DNA from: Metabacillus fastidiosus NBRC 101226
GTDB lineage: Bacteria; Bacillota; Bacilli; Bacillales; Bacillaceae
Direction: 5' to 3'
Length of the DNA stretch: 64,000 bases
Assembly: GCF_001591625.1 (NCBI RefSeq)
Contig: NZ_BCVG01000009.1
Location: forward strand, 1 to 64,000
Part shown: positions 1 through 9,090 of the stretch, in pieces
Layout: the number at the start of each line of letters is the position of its first letter
Numbering within the stretch: the first letter of the stretch is position 1
Position numbers and translations under genes: made by a program
Notes under the pieces: generated by a model
Seen by the model: the letters and a program-made list of their open reading frames with translations, nothing else
Told to the model about the DNA's origin: nothing
The model's database searches: none

Positions 1-62
1 AGTGTGGAAGGAGAAACCCCGGCTGATAGAAATTTCATTTTATCAATACGTGTAAATAATTA

Positions 63-93
63 AAATATCCGTCCCATATTGGGACGGATATTT
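63..93 (-). terminator. zwf terminator
   Basis: A 13-bp perfect stem (63-75 with 81-93, core ATCCGTCCC/GGGACGGAT) lies 3 bases past the zwf stop. Read on the minus strand it is followed by a T-rich tract. The first 60 bases of the window show no gene. Confidence 0.85.
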
Positions 94-95
94 CA

Positions 96-1589
96 TTAAC
101 ATCCTAAATCATCACCTACATGCCACCAGTGGAAGCTGTCTCTTTCTAAAAGTTCATCAGCCTCTTTTGGACCTGCTGAACCAGCACGGTAGAAAGCAAG
201 CTCTGCTTTTTCTTTTTTCCAAGCATGTGAGATCGTATCGACATAGCTCCAAGATAGTGCTACTTCATCCCAATGAGTGAAGTTCGTTGCATCTCCACGC
301 ATACAGTCATAAATAAGTTTTTCATATGCTTCAGGTGTATTAATGCCATCAAGGCAATTATTGCAGTAATCAAGCTCAATCGGCTTTCCATATACACCGC
401 TTCCAGTCTTTTTCGCATTTAATTGCAATGTAATACCTTCATCAGGCTGAATATGGATAACGAGCAGATTTGGCGCTAAATCTTCTTTTCGGTTGTAATA
501 AAGATTCATTGGAATATCTTTAAATTGAATGACAATCTTTGTTGATTTCTCTTTTAATCTCTTTCCAGTTCTTATATAAAATGGTACTCCGGCCCATCTG
601 AAATTATCAATCATTACTTTTCCTGCTACATATGTCTCTGTCATTGACTGCTCATCAACATTACTTTCTTCCCGGTAGGCCGGAACTGATTTATTGAAAA
701 GACTTCCTGAATAGTATTGTCCACGAACAAAGTAGTCAGAAACATTTTCCTCATTAACTGGTCGCAATGCTCTTAATACTTTTACTTTTTCACTTCGAAT
801 TTCATCTGTCGCAAGCTTAATCGGGGGTTCCATTGCAAGTAATGCCACCATTTGAAGCATATGGTTCTGCACCATATCACGCAGTGCTCCAGAGTGTTCA
901 TAATAACGTCCGCGGTCTTCTACACCGAGAACTTCACTTGATGTAATTTGAATATTTGAAATATAGCGATTGTTCCAAAGCGGCTCAAATATTGCATTTG
1001 CAAAGCGGATAACTTCGATATTTTGTACCATTTCTTTTCCTAAATAGTGATCAATTCTATAAATTTGATCTTCATTAAATACTTCACGAAGTTCTTGGTT
1101 TAATGTTTGAGCAGATGGAAGATCATGTCCAAATGGTTTCTCGATTACAAGACGGCTCCAGCCCTTTGTATCAGTTAAACCTTCTTTTTTTAAGTTGCTA
1201 GCAATTGTTCCAAAGAACTCAGGAGCCATTGCTAAATAAAACATGCGGTTACCTTCCGTATTATAAGAGTTATCTAATTCATGTAAGACGGTTTTAAGCT
1301 CATTATAAGAGGAGGGGTTCGTCACATCGAACGGGTGATAATAAAAATGGGATGAAAATTCATCTGTTTCTGTTGAATCTTCAATAGATGATTGAATAGA
1401 TTCCTGCACGTTATGGCGAAATTCTTCATTTGTTAAAGGTCTTCGTCCGACACCTACGACTGCAAATTCTTTACCAATTTTATTATTTCGAACGAGACGG
1501 TAGATAGAAGGGAATAATTTCCTTTTAGCTAAATCTCCGGTTGCTCCAAAAATTACGATAACTGCTTTAGGATGTTGTTCTGTAATCAC
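96..1589 (-). CDS. zwf: glucose-6-phosphate 1-dehydrogenase
   Basis: Oxidises glucose-6-phosphate to 6-phosphogluconolactone with NADP+, the entry step of the oxidative pentose phosphate pathway; cytosolic. The 497-residue protein has the usual family length. The dinucleotide-binding [10 protein letters not shown] motif is at residues 15-24, EKPFGHD at about 150-156, and the substrate/catalytic signature RIDHYLGKE at 178-186. The start is a GTG preceded by GTGAGG with 8-nt spacing; a closer ATG 2 bases upstream is out of frame. Single gene, divergent from rnz, as in B. subtilis. Confidence 0.97.
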   Translation of the reverse strand: MITEQHPKAVIVIFGATGDLAKRKLFPSIYRLVRNNKIGKEFAVVGVGRRPLTNEEFRHNVQESIQSSIEDSTETDEFSSHFYYHPFDVTNPSSYNELKTVLHELDNSYNTEGNRMFYLAMAPEFFGTIASNLKKEGLTDTKGWSRLVIEKPFGHDLPSAQTLNQELREVFNEDQIYRIDHYLGKEMVQNIEVIRFANAIFEPLWNNRYISNIQITSSEVLGVEDRGRYYEHSGALRDMVQNHMLQMVALLAMEPPIKLATDEIRSEKVKVLRALRPVNEENVSDYFVRGQYYSGSLFNKSVPAYREESNVDEQSMTETYVAGKVMIDNFRWAGVPFYIRTGKRLKEKSTKIVIQFKDIPMNLYYNRKEDLAPNLLVIHIQPDEGITLQLNAKKTGSGVYGKPIELDYCNNCLDGINTPEAYEKLIYDCMRGDATNFTHWDEVALSWSYVDTISHAWKKEKAELAFYRAGSAGPKEADELLERDSFHWWHVGDDLGC

Positions 1590-1816
1590 TCATTTTACCT
1601 CACTTTTTAATAGCATTTATTTTGTCAAAATATGCTGAAAAATGTAGAACTATGTACTTTGAAATATCCTCTTCAAATATTAAATGTAAATGTTCATTAA
1701 ATCAAATAAAATTCATTCTTATTATAAACGAATTTACTATTAATTATCGTTTCTACTTCTCTCGGCATGCAAAATAATGTATTCTAAATGCAATAGTATT
1801 TTAGGAGGATAATGTT

Positions 1817-2743
1817 GTGAATGTTTTATTTTTAGGAACTGGTGCAGGTATACCAGCGAAAGCACGGAATGTAACATCGATCGCTCTTCAATTATTAGAA
1901 GAGCGCAAATCGGTTTGGCTTTTTGACTGTGGTGAAGGAACACAGCATCAGATTTTACATACCCCAATAAAGCCGCGGCGAATCGAAAAAATCTTTATTA
2001 CCCATATGCACGGGGACCATATTTACGGGCTTCCCGGTCTGCTTGGAAGCCGATCCTTTCAAGATGGGAAAGATAAATTGACAATCTACGGTCCAAAGGG
2101 CATTAAAGAGTTTGTTATGACAACACTTACTTTAAGTACAACATATATAAAATACCCTCTTGAAATTATAGAAATTGAAGAAGGTGTTATATTCGAAGAT
2201 GATACATTTATCGTTGAAGCCCGCAAGCTTGAACATGGTATCCCTTCATATGGCTATAGAATTACGGAAAAAGATTTGCCTGGTCCGCTTTTAATCGAAA
2301 AATTAAAAGAAATGAATGTGCCGGCAGGTCCGCATTTTCAGCAGCTTAAACAAGGTGAGACGATTATCCTTGATGACGGCAGATCGTTAAATGGAGCAGA
2401 TTTCCTAGGTGCTCCGCAAAAAGGGAGAATTGTGACAATACTCGGTGATACGAGAAAATGCGAGACAAGTATTGAACTTGCTGAAAAAGCAGATTTACTT
2501 ATTCATGAAGCTACTTTCGGCAAATCAGATGATCAGCTCGCATATGATTATTTCCATTCCACGACGGAGCAGGCTGCAAAAATTGCACAGGAAGCAGATG
2601 TGAAAAAATTAATCCTTACCCATATTAGCTCCCGTTATCAGGAGCATCATATAGAAGGATTACTAACAGAAGCAAGAAGTATCCATCCAAATACAGAGCT
2701 TGCGAACGATTTTGATTTATTTGATATTGTACGAGGTGAGTGA
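1817..2743 (+). CDS. rnz: ribonuclease Z (tRNA 3' endonuclease)
   Basis: Zinc endonuclease that removes 3' trailers from tRNA precursors lacking an encoded CCA. The 308-residue metallo-beta-lactamase-fold protein shows THMHGDH at residues 62-68 (the HxHxDH zinc motif), a later GDTRKCE aspartate segment and a C-terminal LTHIS histidine, all expected metal ligands. Length matches the short RNase Z form. It starts with GTG, with AGGAGG 8 nt upstream. Divergent from zwf, as in B. subtilis (yqjK). Confidence 0.96.
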   Translation: MNVLFLGTGAGIPAKARNVTSIALQLLEERKSVWLFDCGEGTQHQILHTPIKPRRIEKIFITHMHGDHIYGLPGLLGSRSFQDGKDKLTIYGPKGIKEFVMTTLTLSTTYIKYPLEIIEIEEGVIFEDDTFIVEARKLEHGIPSYGYRITEKDLPGPLLIEKLKEMNVPAGPHFQQLKQGETIILDDGRSLNGADFLGAPQKGRIVTILGDTRKCETSIELAEKADLLIHEATFGKSDDQLAYDYFHSTTEQAAKIAQEADVKKLILTHISSRYQEHHIEGLLTEARSIHPNTELANDFDLFDIVRGE

Positions 2744-2761
2744 TTATTTGTATTGGATAAG

Positions 2762-2790
2762 AAAACTGCATCAAGTGACAGCGGTTTTTA
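2762..2790 (+). terminator. weak terminator after rnz
   Basis: 8-bp stem (AAAACTGC with GCGGTTTT, one U-G pair) with an 11-nt loop and a short T run, 18 bases past the rnz stop. Confidence 0.5.
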
Positions 2791-2899
2791 AATACATTCT
2801 TTAATATAAAATATGCTTAAAGGGAAAAAATATTATTTTCTCTTTAAGCTCTTTTTTGTGTGTATTATATAAAAGATAATTTAATAGTCTAAAAGCAAT

Positions 2900-2952
2900 A
2901 AAGGGACATAAATACTTTTCTATAGGAGAGAAGTATTTATGTCCCTTTTTTT
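2900..2952 (+). terminator. long hairpin with T tail
   Basis: An 18-bp perfect stem (2900-2917 with 2931-2948; core GGGACATAAATACTT) with a 13-nt loop, followed by a run of T. It lies in the 330-base gap between rnz and the next gene. It works as a plus-strand terminator on paper, but it is 160 bases past rnz and unusually long. No gene is convincing in this gap. Confidence 0.6.
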
Positions 2953-3073
2953 GTTGATGAATCACAACTGGTTTAAATAGTTTCAAAATCCGCAATTATA
3001 TTGATTATGTTGTCCAATTCATTTTGCCAGAATTGAATATAATGCTTGTAAAGAAAGGGAAGGAGGTGACAAT

Positions 3074-3409
3074 ATGAGCCGTTCATGGTTTCCAGAATTC
3101 GATAACAATGATGATCACAATAAAGCTAAGGCAAAAAGTCACTCAAAAGCAAAGTCAGATGTAGATTTTGATTTTGACAATGATATCGATAATGACAATG
3201 ACAATAAATTAAAAAATACAGATAAAAATATCAACGTAGCAAAAGTTAATAACAGTGGAAATTCTAAAGTTCGTATCGATGTAGACGTGGATTCTGATTC
3301 AAAAGCAAAAGTACGTGCACGCACAGAAGCAGAAGCTGATCAAGATCAAGATCAAGATCAGAATCAAGATCAGAATCAAAAACAGAGACAAAAATATGAC
3401 TTTTTCTAA
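3074..3409 (+). CDS. low-complexity Asp/Asn/Lys/Gln-rich protein, possibly spore coat
   Basis: 111 residues with no recognised enzymatic domain. Composition is extreme: D/N-rich alternating runs in residues 30-50, a central NNSGNS-KVRIDVDVDSDS stretch, then a tail of repeated DQ/NQ dipeptides ending in KYDFF. The start is well supported by a full AAGGAGGTGA ribosome site 5 nt upstream. The NxSGNS motif followed by alternating acidic/hydrophobic residues recurs in the next gene, so the two look related. Bacillus coat proteins often carry such alternating acidic repeats; a coat or exosporium role is inferred only. Confidence 0.7.
   Translation: MSRSWFPEFDNNDDHNKAKAKSHSKAKSDVDFDFDNDIDNDNDNKLKNTDKNINVAKVNNSGNSKVRIDVDVDSDSKAKVRARTEAEADQDQDQDQNQDQNQKQRQKYDFF
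3338..3390 (+). repeat. in-frame GATCAA/GATCAG hexamer repeat
   Basis: Six-base units (gatcaa, gatcag, aatcaa) repeated about eight times inside the preceding CDS, encoding alternating D/N and Q. Slippage could change copy number in multiples of two codons without breaking the frame. Confidence 0.8.
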
Positions 3410-3431
3410 GATTTAAATAAGATGGATTCAC

Positions 3432-3485
3432 GTAAGAGAGTATTCGGATTTATACCGATACTCTCTTATACAAACTAATTTTTTT
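3432..3485 (+). terminator. terminator after the low-complexity gene
   Basis: About 14-bp stem (GAGAGTAT.CGG with CCGATACTCTC, one bulged T) with a short loop; a T7 run follows about 10 bases after the stem. Confidence 0.6.
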
Positions 3486-3504
3486 AGAAAGGAGCCAATT
3501 AATA

Positions 3505-3834
3505 GTGGAGTATATTGATTTTGATAGTTTAATGGAACCACCGGAAATTTTCTCTTATGATATGGGTTCCACTTCTTCTTATATTAACCGTAGTGGAAAC
3601 TCAGATGTAGATGTAAATATTGATATTCAACTTGATACGATGCCAATTGCATTAGCTTTACTATGTTTATCTTTTGCGAATAAACAATTAACACGTAAAC
3701 AATTTGAAGCAGCGGTGGAGGAGTTGGTAGAAGTAACTGACCGGTACAAAAAAGGTCAGAAAAAAAGAAAGGGAGAATCAAAAGTTAAATTATTTAATGA
3801 AGATAAGACGAATAAAGTACAGGGAAGGTATTGA
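3505..3834 (+). CDS. hypothetical protein related to the upstream low-complexity protein
   Basis: 109 residues, not recognised. The N-terminus is Ser/Tyr-rich; residues 28-45 carry NRSGNSDVDVNIDIQLDT, mirroring NNSGNSKVRIDVDVDSDS upstream; a hydrophobic-then-charged helical region follows (ALALLCLSFANKQL, then an E/K-rich coiled segment) with a basic tail. Starts with GTG, AAAGGAG 10 nt upstream. A stationary-phase or spore coat role is plausible from the shared motif and pairing but unproven. Confidence 0.7.
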   Translation: MEYIDFDSLMEPPEIFSYDMGSTSSYINRSGNSDVDVNIDIQLDTMPIALALLCLSFANKQLTRKQFEAAVEELVEVTDRYKKGQKKRKGESKVKLFNEDKTNKVQGRY

Positions 3835-3857
3835 ATGAAGTATCTTCCCATAGTCTT
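3822..3857 (+). terminator. terminator overlapping the stop codon
   Basis: 9-bp stem GGGAAGGTA/TATCTTCCC (one G-U pair) whose loop contains the TGA stop of the preceding gene; CTTTTTT follows. Confidence 0.7.
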
Positions 3858-3885
3858 TTTTACATACCAGATTGTATAAGAGAAA

Positions 3886-3913
3886 GCAGCCCCAACCGGA
3901 CATGCGGAGCTGC
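3886..3913 (-). terminator. namA terminator
   Basis: Read on the minus strand, GCAGCTCC pairs with GGGGCTGC (8 bp, one G-U) and is followed by TTTCTCTT, 17 bases past the namA stop. Confidence 0.6.
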
Positions 3914-3930
3914 CTTTATTTTTTGAAAAA

Positions 3931-4935
3931 TTACCAGCCTCGGCTATATTGCTTAGGTGCTTCTATCTTAGTACCGAGCTGTTTTGCCGCCGTTCTAGGC
4001 CAGTACGGATCACGTAATAATTCACGCGCAATAAAAATTAAATCTGCTCTTTCATTTTGTAAAATTTCTTCCGCTTGAATGCCATGCGTAATAAGTCCGA
4101 CTGCACCTGTTGGAATATCAGCTTCCTGACGGATTTTTTCTGCATAAGGCACTTGATACCCGGGATAAACATTAATAGATGTATTAACTAATGCCCCTGT
4201 GCTGCAGTCGATTAAGTCGATCCCCTGTGCTTTCATTTTTTTTGAATACTCGATGTAATCCTCAACAGTTAATCCGTCCTTATGATGATCTGTTGCCGAT
4301 ATTCTAACGAATAAAGGTCCGTCCCATACTTCTTTCACAGCATTGATAATTTCTTCTAAAAATAAGTACTGGTCTTGCCCATATTCATCGTCTCGTTTAT
4401 TTGATAATGGAGATAGGAATTCATTAATTAAATAGCCGTGTGCAGCATGAAGCTCAATTGTGTCAAAGCCTGCTTGCAGTGCGCGCTTTGCGCCGTCTTG
4501 GAACGCCTGGATTGTTTCTTTGATCTCTTCTTTTGTCATTTCTTTTGGAGTTTTGGAATGCTCATCAAAAGGGATTGCAGACGGGGCGATAATATCACCG
4601 TTTACTTTTGATTTTCTTCCTGCATGTGCAATTTGAATCGATGTTTTTGATCCGTATTGTTTAATACCATCGACTAATTTGCGAAGACCTGGAATTTGCT
4701 CATCACTCCAAATGCCAAGATCATTTTCAGAAATCCGTCCTTGAGGAGTAACCCCGGAAGCCTCGACCATAATTAATCCAACTTGGCCTGCTGCACGACT
4801 AATATAATGAGTCAGATGGAAGTCATTTACTTTGCCGTCTGCTTCTGCAGAATACATGCACATCGGTGACATAACAATCCGATTTTTCAACGTTACATTT
4901 TTAATCGTATAAGGTTCAAAAAGTTTTGCTGTCAT
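3931..4935 (-). CDS. namA: NADPH dehydrogenase NamA, old yellow enzyme family
   Basis: FMN-dependent ene-reductase reducing activated C=C bonds and nitro compounds; linked to oxidative and electrophile stress. 334 residues, close to the 338 of B. subtilis YqjM, with matching [13 protein letters not shown] near the N-terminus (flavin-tuning cysteine), the AHAGRK and HAAHGYL substrate/FMN motifs, and FVRIS. Start is ATG at 4935 with GGAGG 8 nt upstream; an in-frame TTG further up overlaps that site. Odd: the near-invariant EYGGSxENR segment is reduced to EYGQDQ by an in-frame deletion. Confidence 0.93.
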   Translation of the reverse strand: MTAKLFEPYTIKNVTLKNRIVMSPMCMYSAEADGKVNDFHLTHYISRAAGQVGLIMVEASGVTPQGRISENDLGIWSDEQIPGLRKLVDGIKQYGSKTSIQIAHAGRKSKVNGDIIAPSAIPFDEHSKTPKEMTKEEIKETIQAFQDGAKRALQAGFDTIELHAAHGYLINEFLSPLSNKRDDEYGQDQYLFLEEIINAVKEVWDGPLFVRISATDHHKDGLTVEDYIEYSKKMKAQGIDLIDCSTGALVNTSINVYPGYQVPYAEKIRQEADIPTGAVGLITHGIQAEEILQNERADLIFIARELLRDPYWPRTAAKQLGTKIEAPKQYSRGW

Positions 4936-5016
4936 TATCTGTTCCTCCAATATCGATAGTTTTAATAGGGATTATACAGCTGAAAAGAAGTACCGTCATT
5001 ATTTTTGCTCAATTTT

Positions 5017-5058
5017 AAAAAAAGAAACACCGCAAGCTTAAGATTTAAGTTTGCGGTG
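5017..5058 (-). terminator. terminator of the proI/FabZ-like operon
   Basis: A 14-bp stem (CACCGCAAACTTAA with TTAAGCTTGCGGTG, one mismatch) on the minus strand, followed by TTTCTTTTTTT. It overlaps the last codons and stop of the FabZ-like gene. Confidence 0.85.
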
Positions 5059-5452
5059 CCTGATAAATTAGAATTTCTTCTGCAGTTACAATCGTTTCAT
5101 TGCCTGCTTTAGCTGTTCCTCTTCCAAGAACGAAGCCGCGTTTGTTCCGAAGCACTTCATAATATAAATCGATTCGATCTCCTGCTTTAGCACATCCTGT
5201 AAATGTAACTCCTTTTAAGGAGGAGAGAAATCCAAGTCCGGTTTGTTCTGTTGTACTTGCAAATGCTCCTAATTGAGCGAGAGCCTCTACAACAAGTGTG
5301 TTTGGAAATGTTTCGTCACTTTTGTTTATATAATAATCGTTATGGCTTATATTTTTATATCCTTTTACTGATTTTCCCTGTTCCATTTCTTCTATTCCGT
5401 CAATCATCAGAAATGGAAAGCGATGTGGAAGGACCTTTTTAATATGCTCCAT
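5045..5452 (-). CDS. FabZ-like hotdog-fold protein lacking the usual catalytic His
   Basis: 135 residues, the length of a FabZ (3R)-hydroxyacyl-ACP dehydratase. LPHRFPFLMID near the N-terminus and VVEALAQLGAF (helix with the catalytic acidic residue) are clear family features. However the GHFPxxPVMPG segment that supplies the catalytic histidine is replaced by NKSDETFPN, shorter by two to three residues and without His. It may be a non-canonical dehydratase, a thioesterase-like or a binding protein. ATG start with AGGAG upstream. Last gene of a minus-strand pair, 18 nt after proI. Confidence 0.8.
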   Translation of the reverse strand: MEHIKKVLPHRFPFLMIDGIEEMEQGKSVKGYKNISHNDYYINKSDETFPNTLVVEALAQLGAFASTTEQTGLGFLSSLKGVTFTGCAKAGDRIDLYYEVLRNKRGFVLGRGTAKAGNETIVTAEEILIYQAPQT

Positions 5453-5470
5453 TTATTTACTCCTATTATA

Positions 5471-6307
5471 TTATTTCGTTGTATTAATAACTGTTTTTGC
5501 AAACATTTCTTTCAGTTCTTCTGAACGTTCTGTTGCTCTTTTTACACAGGAAATAACTGCTTCTTCAAAATTTTTGTCTTTCAGCATCGTTAATCCTGCT
5601 TCTGTTGTTCCGTTAGGACTCGTTACTTCTTTTCTAAGAACAGAGGCATGTTTACCGCTCGTTGTCAGCATTTCAGCTGCGCCAGCAATTGTCTGCAAAA
5701 TTAATTCCCTTGCGATTTGCCCTTCAAGTCCGACTTCCTCTGCCGCTTTTTCAAGTGATTCAACGAAATAGTAAAGATAGGCAGGCCCGCTTCCTGATAG
5801 GCCTGTTACTGCATCAAGCTGGGCTTCTTTTACAACGGTACAGCTTCCAATTGCTTCGAATAATGTTTTACATGCTTGAAGATTGTCTGCTGTCACTTTA
5901 TTGTTTGCTGCGATTGCTGTTGCTGATTTCCCGATGGAAGCTGACGTATTTGGCATTGCACGGACTACAGGTAAGTCTTTCTCGAAAATTTGAGAAATAG
6001 TTGCAATGGAGACACCTGCTAAAACAGAGATGATGAGCTGATTTGTAACATAATCTTTTATACTATTAATTCCAGCTTCTACATCTTTTGGTTTCATAGC
6101 TAAAAGAATGATACTGGACTGTTCGATTACTTCTTTTTTATCATGAGTAACTTTGACACCGTATGCCGTTTCCAGCTCGAATAAGCGTTCAGAATTGGAA
6201 CGATTGGAAATAATAATTTGATCCGGTGCCATAAGTTTACCTTTTATTAAGCCTGAAACAATTGCTTCAGCCATTGACCCGGCACCGATAACTCCTATTT
6301 TATTCAA
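5471..6307 (-). CDS. proI: pyrroline-5-carboxylate reductase (ProI type)
   Basis: Last step of proline synthesis: NAD(P)H-dependent reduction of pyrroline-5-carboxylate. 278 residues. An N-terminal Rossmann motif IGVIGAGSMAEAI, the central MPNTSASIG, and the C-terminal P5CR signature (GLSGSGPAYLYYF, LRKEVTSPNGTTEAG) are visible. TTG start with AAAGGGGAT upstream. The position near namA matches B. subtilis yqjO (proI). Confidence 0.95.
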   Translation of the reverse strand: MNKIGVIGAGSMAEAIVSGLIKGKLMAPDQIIISNRSNSERLFELETAYGVKVTHDKKEVIEQSSIILLAMKPKDVEAGINSIKDYVTNQLIISVLAGVSIATISQIFEKDLPVVRAMPNTSASIGKSATAIAANNKVTADNLQACKTLFEAIGSCTVVKEAQLDAVTGLSGSGPAYLYYFVESLEKAAEEVGLEGQIARELILQTIAGAAEMLTTSGKHASVLRKEVTSPNGTTEAGLTMLKDKNFEEAVISCVKRATERSEELKEMFAKTVINTTK

Positions 6308-6463
6308 AGTTTTTATCCCCTTTATTTTCGATTTTTTTCATTATTATGTGCTGTTAGTGAAATAGTTGTCAAGTTTAATCATTTCCAATGCTTGACTATT
6401 AGCAGGAAATCACTCAAATTAAAGGTAAAAGATTAGTACATTAACATTTTTTGAGGTGGATTT

Positions 6464-7258
6464 ATGAATTTGCGCTTAAGAGAAAATCTTGTTGTAATAA
6501 CTGGGGCATCAAGTGGAATCGGGGAGAAAATTGCAATAGAATGTGCGAAACAGGGAGCATATCCGATTCTTCTGGCAAGAAGGGTAGAACGATTGGAAAA
6601 AATTTCTCGGGAAATAGAAAAAACTTATAAAGTTCCCTGCTCTTATTATGCACTTGATGTGCAAAAGATAGAAGAAATACAGATCGTTTTTGAAAAGATT
6701 GAAAGAGAAATAGGAACGATTGATATACTTGTTAATAATGCTGGATTTGGAATTTTTAATCATGCAATAGATGCAACAACAGATGAAATGAGAGCAATGT
6801 TTGAAGTAAATGTGTTCGGTCTTATTGAGAGCACAAAAGCAGTTCTTCCGAAAATGATTGAGAGAAGAAAAGGCCACATTATTAATATTGCTTCACAGGC
6901 AGGAAAGCTGGCAACACCTAAATCAAGTATTTACGCTGCGACGAAACATGCTGTATTAGGATTCACGAACAGTCTTCGTATGGAGTTAAAAGATGAAAAT
7001 ATTTTCGTTACAGCTGTTAATCCAGGTCCGATTCGAACGAATTTTTTTGATATTGCTGATGAAGGCGGAGACTATATGAAAAATATTGACCGCTGGATGC
7101 TCGATCCTAATAAAGTAGCAGAAAAAATTGTAAAGGCAATGATGACACCGAAGAGAGAAATTAATCTGCCCGGATGGATGGGCCTCGGTTCTACAATTTA
7201 TCAGATAATGCCAGGATTTGTAGAATTAATTGGAGGAAAGGCATTTTTAAAAAAATAA
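6464..7258 (+). CDS. short-chain dehydrogenase/reductase (YqjQ-like)
   Basis: 264-residue classical SDR. The NAD(P)-binding TGASSGIG is at residues 13-20, NNAG at 91-94, and the catalytic triad is S144, Y157, K161 (YAATK). Substrate unknown; the family includes ketoacyl and sugar/lipid ketoreductases. ATG start with GAGGTGG upstream. B. subtilis has the SDR yqjQ in the same neighbourhood, which supports orthology by position. The next gene follows after 13 nt, suggesting a short operon. Confidence 0.9.
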   Translation: MNLRLRENLVVITGASSGIGEKIAIECAKQGAYPILLARRVERLEKISREIEKTYKVPCSYYALDVQKIEEIQIVFEKIEREIGTIDILVNNAGFGIFNHAIDATTDEMRAMFEVNVFGLIESTKAVLPKMIERRKGHIINIASQAGKLATPKSSIYAATKHAVLGFTNSLRMELKDENIFVTAVNPGPIRTNFFDIADEGGDYMKNIDRWMLDPNKVAEKIVKAMMTPKREINLPGWMGLGSTIYQIMPGFVELIGGKAFLKK

Positions 7259-7271
7259 ACGGAGTATGACT

Positions 7272-7808
7272 ATGGAAAGAATAGAGAGATTTGGAGTAAA
7301 GTTTGAGGCTGATGAAACGCCGTTTTTTCAAATGGAACAGGATGAGAGAATTAGGTTTGATATGGAGGTATTTGAAAACTGCAATACAAAATTATTAACT
7401 GACATTTTAAAAGGTTTATTTGATCGCCAGGAAAGAATAGACTGTTCATTCATTATCGGATATACATATAAAAATAAACGATTTCGGGAAAAGATTAGAT
7501 TAGGAGATTTTTTTAAGATTAATAATTGGAAAGAAACAGTGATTAAAAATCCGAATGAGGAAGGTGCAGTTATTTATGCAACGGTCAAAAATGTAAAGAA
7601 AGAGGAAATATATAAATACTGTAAGGCAGTAAGCCATGGATGCATAGGGGTATATATTGCTTTTTATAATGATAGTTTTCTGGCATATGTAAGTACGGAT
7701 GTACTTGATATTATGTCAGATAATGTGGAGCTTATACAACAATTAAAAGAGCAATATGCTAACGTATTTGATAAGTATTATGAAGAGGATGGAGGGATGT
7801 TCCATTGA
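7272..7808 (+). CDS. hypothetical protein
   Basis: 178 residues, no signal peptide or membrane helix, no family recognised. Acidic overall, mixed alpha/beta pattern, with a single Cys-containing KAVSHGCIGVYIAF strand. The start is ATG 7272, 7 nt after CGGAG; an ATG 6 bases upstream is too close to that site. Lies 13 nt after the SDR; its TGA overlaps the TTG of the next gene, so the three are probably co-transcribed and the last two translationally coupled. Confidence 0.7.
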   Translation: MERIERFGVKFEADETPFFQMEQDERIRFDMEVFENCNTKLLTDILKGLFDRQERIDCSFIIGYTYKNKRFREKIRLGDFFKINNWKETVIKNPNEEGAVIYATVKNVKKEEIYKYCKAVSHGCIGVYIAFYNDSFLAYVSTDVLDIMSDNVELIQQLKEQYANVFDKYYEEDGGMFH

Positions 7809-8074
7809 AAATAATCGTACGTGCATGTATTATTTCAGCTGCCCTACATTTCGTTTATTTCTCTCTCACATTTTTAAAAGGCTACATAATAACGAAGGCT
7901 TATGTTCCTGATGTTGGGAAGGATGAAAGTGTCTATATGCTGCAAAATGAAGTGGCATTCGGTTTTGTTGGTAATCCATTCATATTCGTATATTCATTTA
8001 TAGCTTTAGCTTTTACATGCTTTACAATTCAGTTTGTATTCCAGAAATTAACGCGTAAAGGCTCATTTAGGTGA
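7805..8074 (+). CDS. small two-helix membrane protein
   Basis: 89 residues with hydrophobic segments at about 4-28 and 55-80 flanking a short polar stretch; both ends are basic, suggesting an alpha-helical hairpin with the loop outside. TTG start overlapping the previous stop, GGAGGG about 8 nt upstream. Function unknown; coupling to the upstream soluble protein suggests they act together. Confidence 0.65.
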   Translation: MKIIVRACIISAALHFVYFSLTFLKGYIITKAYVPDVGKDESVYMLQNEVAFGFVGNPFIFVYSFIALAFTCFTIQFVFQKLTRKGSFR

Positions 8075-8079
8075 GCCTT
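8058..8079. terminator. bidirectional terminator
   Basis: 8-bp perfect stem AAGGCTCA/TGAGCCTT covering the stop codons of two convergent genes. T tracts are weak on both sides. Confidence 0.55.
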
Positions 8080-8284
8080 ATATTATTTCTTGATTTGTGA
8101 CATATTCATATACGATATCCTCTATTATTTCAAACCATTCTGAGTCTGGATCTATTTGCTGCTGTTTTACTGCTTCTTTTATTAATTCCTTCTTTTCCTT
8201 TTCATTTAATGGATCGATTGTTAAGTCCCGTCCATATTGCTGAAAGCTTTTATGAAACATTTTCACTAATAGTTTTTCCTCCAT
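8078..8284 (-). CDS. YqzH-like small protein
   Basis: 68 residues, charged, alpha-helical, no membrane segment. The C-terminal EDIVYEYVTNQE resembles B. subtilis YqzH, a protein of unknown function encoded in the same region. ATG start with GAGGTG 9 nt upstream. Assigned from memory of the family and position. Confidence 0.6.
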   Translation of the reverse strand: MEEKLLVKMFHKSFQQYGRDLTIDPLNEKEKKELIKEAVKQQQIDPDSEWFEIIEDIVYEYVTNQEII

Positions 8285-8434
8285 AGGAGAGCACCTCGTT
8301 TCATTATTAAGTATAGAGAGGATCGTCCTTTTTTTCTATTGTTTTAAGAATACCGCGCCTAATTATAAATGGAAAAGCCCCCAAATCGCTCTATTCAGAG
8401 TATGTTAATTGGAAGATCTTTTTGGAGGTTTATT

Positions 8435-9085
8435 ATGAAGGATAAGCATTCGTATCTTAAGTATGCAGCGTTAGGTGATTCACTTACAGTCGGTGTTGGA
8501 GCTTCTCTGTTTGCCCCGAGTTTTGTGTCTTATTATGCAAGATTCATAGAACGAAATCTATGTTCACCAGTACGTATAAATGTTTACGCTAAATCTGGAA
8601 TAGAGACAGGTGATGTGCTTGAAATTGTTAAAACGGAAGCATTGCATGAAAAAATAAACGAGGCTAACATTATTACATTATCAGCAGGTGCAAATGATTT
8701 GATCAATGCGAGCAGGACCTTTGAATCAACAGGAAATAATGAAGAGCTTATGCAATCATTAAAAGAATGCAGGGAAAATATTGATCATATTATGGATGTT
8801 ATAAAAGAATTGAAAAGCAATTGCGGACAGCCGTATATGATTCGTTTATTAAACCTGTATAATCCGTTTCCGGATATTCAATTTGCCGATAAATGGATTC
8901 ATCTGTTTAATCGGGCATTAAATGGATTTGATGATGGACACTTAATCCGTGTAGCAGATATTTACTCAGCTTTTAAAGGAAAAGAGGCCGAGTTATTATC
9001 AGTGGATAAAGTACATCCTAATGATCGTGGCTATCAGTTAATAGCAAAATGTTTAAATGATTTAGGATATGAGGGAATAACTTAA
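8435..9085 (+). CDS. SGNH/GDSL-family hydrolase
   Basis: 216-residue esterase/lipase-like hydrolase. Block I GDSLTVG starts at residue 14 with catalytic Ser16; a SAGANDL segment supplies the block III Asn; block V DKVHPNDRGY near the C-terminus gives the Asp-His pair. No signal peptide from this start. ATG 8435 has GGAGG 6 nt upstream; a longer frame from 8369 lacks a ribosome site. Substrate not predictable. Confidence 0.88.
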   Translation: MKDKHSYLKYAALGDSLTVGVGASLFAPSFVSYYARFIERNLCSPVRINVYAKSGIETGDVLEIVKTEALHEKINEANIITLSAGANDLINASRTFESTGNNEELMQSLKECRENIDHIMDVIKELKSNCGQPYMIRLLNLYNPFPDIQFADKWIHLFNRALNGFDDGHLIRVADIYSAFKGKEAELLSVDKVHPNDRGYQLIAKCLNDLGYEGIT

Positions 9086-9090
9086 AATGA

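Noticed and set aside
2801-2995. 64-codon minus-strand frame after rnz
   Set aside because: Spans the long hairpin at 2900-2948 and lacks a ribosome site; AT-driven open frame.
3338-3390. Short repeats considered as a CRISPR array
   Set aside because: Units are 6 bases with no spacers and keep an open reading frame; it is a coding hexamer repeat.
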